The position numbers and the translations under genes are program-made. Below the pieces are notes generated by a model, which was not told the origin of the DNA, ran no database searches, and saw nothing but the letters and a program-made list of their open reading frames with translations. From Bacteroidota bacterium (lineage in GTDB: Bacteria > Bacteroidota > Bacteroidia > Bacteroidales > F082): DNA of 53,460 bases. How positions within the stretch are numbered: the stretch's first letter is position 1; every line of letters begins with the position of its first letter. Shown in pieces: positions 53,113 through 53,460 of the stretch. The stretch spans positions 1 to 53,460 of the forward strand of contig JAERTF010000107.1 in assembly GCA_016845105.1 (NCBI GenBank), in the 5' to 3' direction.

Positions 53113-53460
53113 TTACTTATTAACTGCAACTAAATACATTGCACCATCTTCATTTTCATTTATTAAAATTATGCTGGATGCGTTATTTTTTGAGTCTCGT
53201 TTTATTAGGACCCTGAAACTACCATCATTGCTAATATCTATCAAAGGTTTGTAGTCGTTCTTGTCTACTATTTTATCAAACTTAGATTTAAACTTTTCGA
53301 AGCTGCTTTTGTTTTTATTACCTTCATAATTAAGGATATATATATCTTCAATATTGTTGAGTAAGTCAAAAAAATCATTGTCAACATCGAAATCGAAATC
53401 AGTATTTGAAGTACCAGTACTTAAATCAAATCCACTTGTATTTTCGTATTCTTTATATAG
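53113..53460 (-). CDS. DUF4252-like protein, partial (3' end only)
   Basis: An open frame of 115 codons reaches the right edge of the window in frame and ends at a TAA at 53113-53115. The residues include LLNNIEDIYILNYEG, KFKSKFDKIVDKNDYKPLID, SNDGSFRVLIKRDSKNN, and end EDGAMYLVAVNK. This resembles DUF4252, a Bacteroidota family of small, usually lipid-anchored proteins in which an I-x-x-I-x-V-L-x-Y/F-E segment precedes a helix and a K-x-x-x-V-L-V-K region. The N-terminus with its expected signal lies outside the window. It converges on the 50418 gene with a 10-base gap. Confidence 0.65.
   Translation of the reverse strand, partial: LYKEYENTSGFDLSTGTSNTDFDFDVDNDFFDLLNNIEDIYILNYEGNKNKSSFEKFKSKFDKIVDKNDYKPLIDISNDGSFRVLIKRDSKNNASSIILINENEDGAMYLVAVNK

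Overview
The window is a low-GC stretch of chromosome from a Bacteroidota bacterium. It is most likely from the Bacteroidales/Marinilabiliales side rather than Flavobacteriia, but this is inferred from gene content only. Pointers are a complete BatA-E aerotolerance operon behind a MoxR ATPase, the type IX secretion (T9SS) regulator PorX, three proteins with T9SS-type C-terminal sorting domains, an RseC plus RnfBCDGEA ion-pumping complex, many SPII lipoproteins, and TAnnTTTG-type -7 promoter boxes. No rRNA, tRNA, CRISPR array, prophage or insertion sequence was recognised. Coding density is high, and only one gap (45126-45589) exceeds 300 bases.

Layout. 1-141: tail of a gliding/T9SS type B sorted protein. 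203-1216: murB. 1310-3539: two overlapping glycosyltransferases. 3532-4197: ftsE. 4251-4974: an FkbM-type methyltransferase frameshifted at a run of eight G. 5002-11245: rseC-rnfBCDGEA on the minus strand, interrupted between rnfG and rnfE by a small four-helix-bundle (S23/IVP-like) gene bounded by imperfect 32-bp inverted repeats. 11315-24000: mixed housekeeping genes (SDR, lipoproteins, nadC, BrkB-type membrane protein, DEAD-box helicase, ATP-grasp, mnmA, kbl, acpS, extended SDR, radical SAM, SAM hydrolase). 24174-26086: phoH-purC. 26294-28687: TPR protein plus beta-barrel/SPOR protein. 28874-29065: cold-shock protein with a clear terminator. 29129-38925: MoxR-DUF58-BatF-like-BatA-B-C-D-E, followed by a transglutaminase-fold lipoprotein without the catalytic Cys. 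39071-45125: two large T9SS cargo proteins. 45590-48872: porX-tsaE-alanine dehydrogenase-like. 49061-53460: HD hydrolase, a large membrane-anchored propeller protein, and a partial DUF4252-like gene.

How the genes fit together. The Rnf complex links ferredoxin/NAD redox chemistry to an ion gradient. The Bat/MoxR cluster is an envelope VWA system. PorX controls T9SS genes in studied relatives, and two likely T9SS substrates lie directly downstream of its cluster. The most unusual elements are the IVS-like cassette inside the rnf operon and the poly-G frameshift in the FkbM methyltransferase, which is either a phase-variable switch or a sequencing/assembly error. Further points are a tetranucleotide repeat upstream of the 1370-residue T9SS protein, and two conserved-fold enzymes (alanine dehydrogenase-like, transglutaminase-like) that have lost expected catalytic residues.
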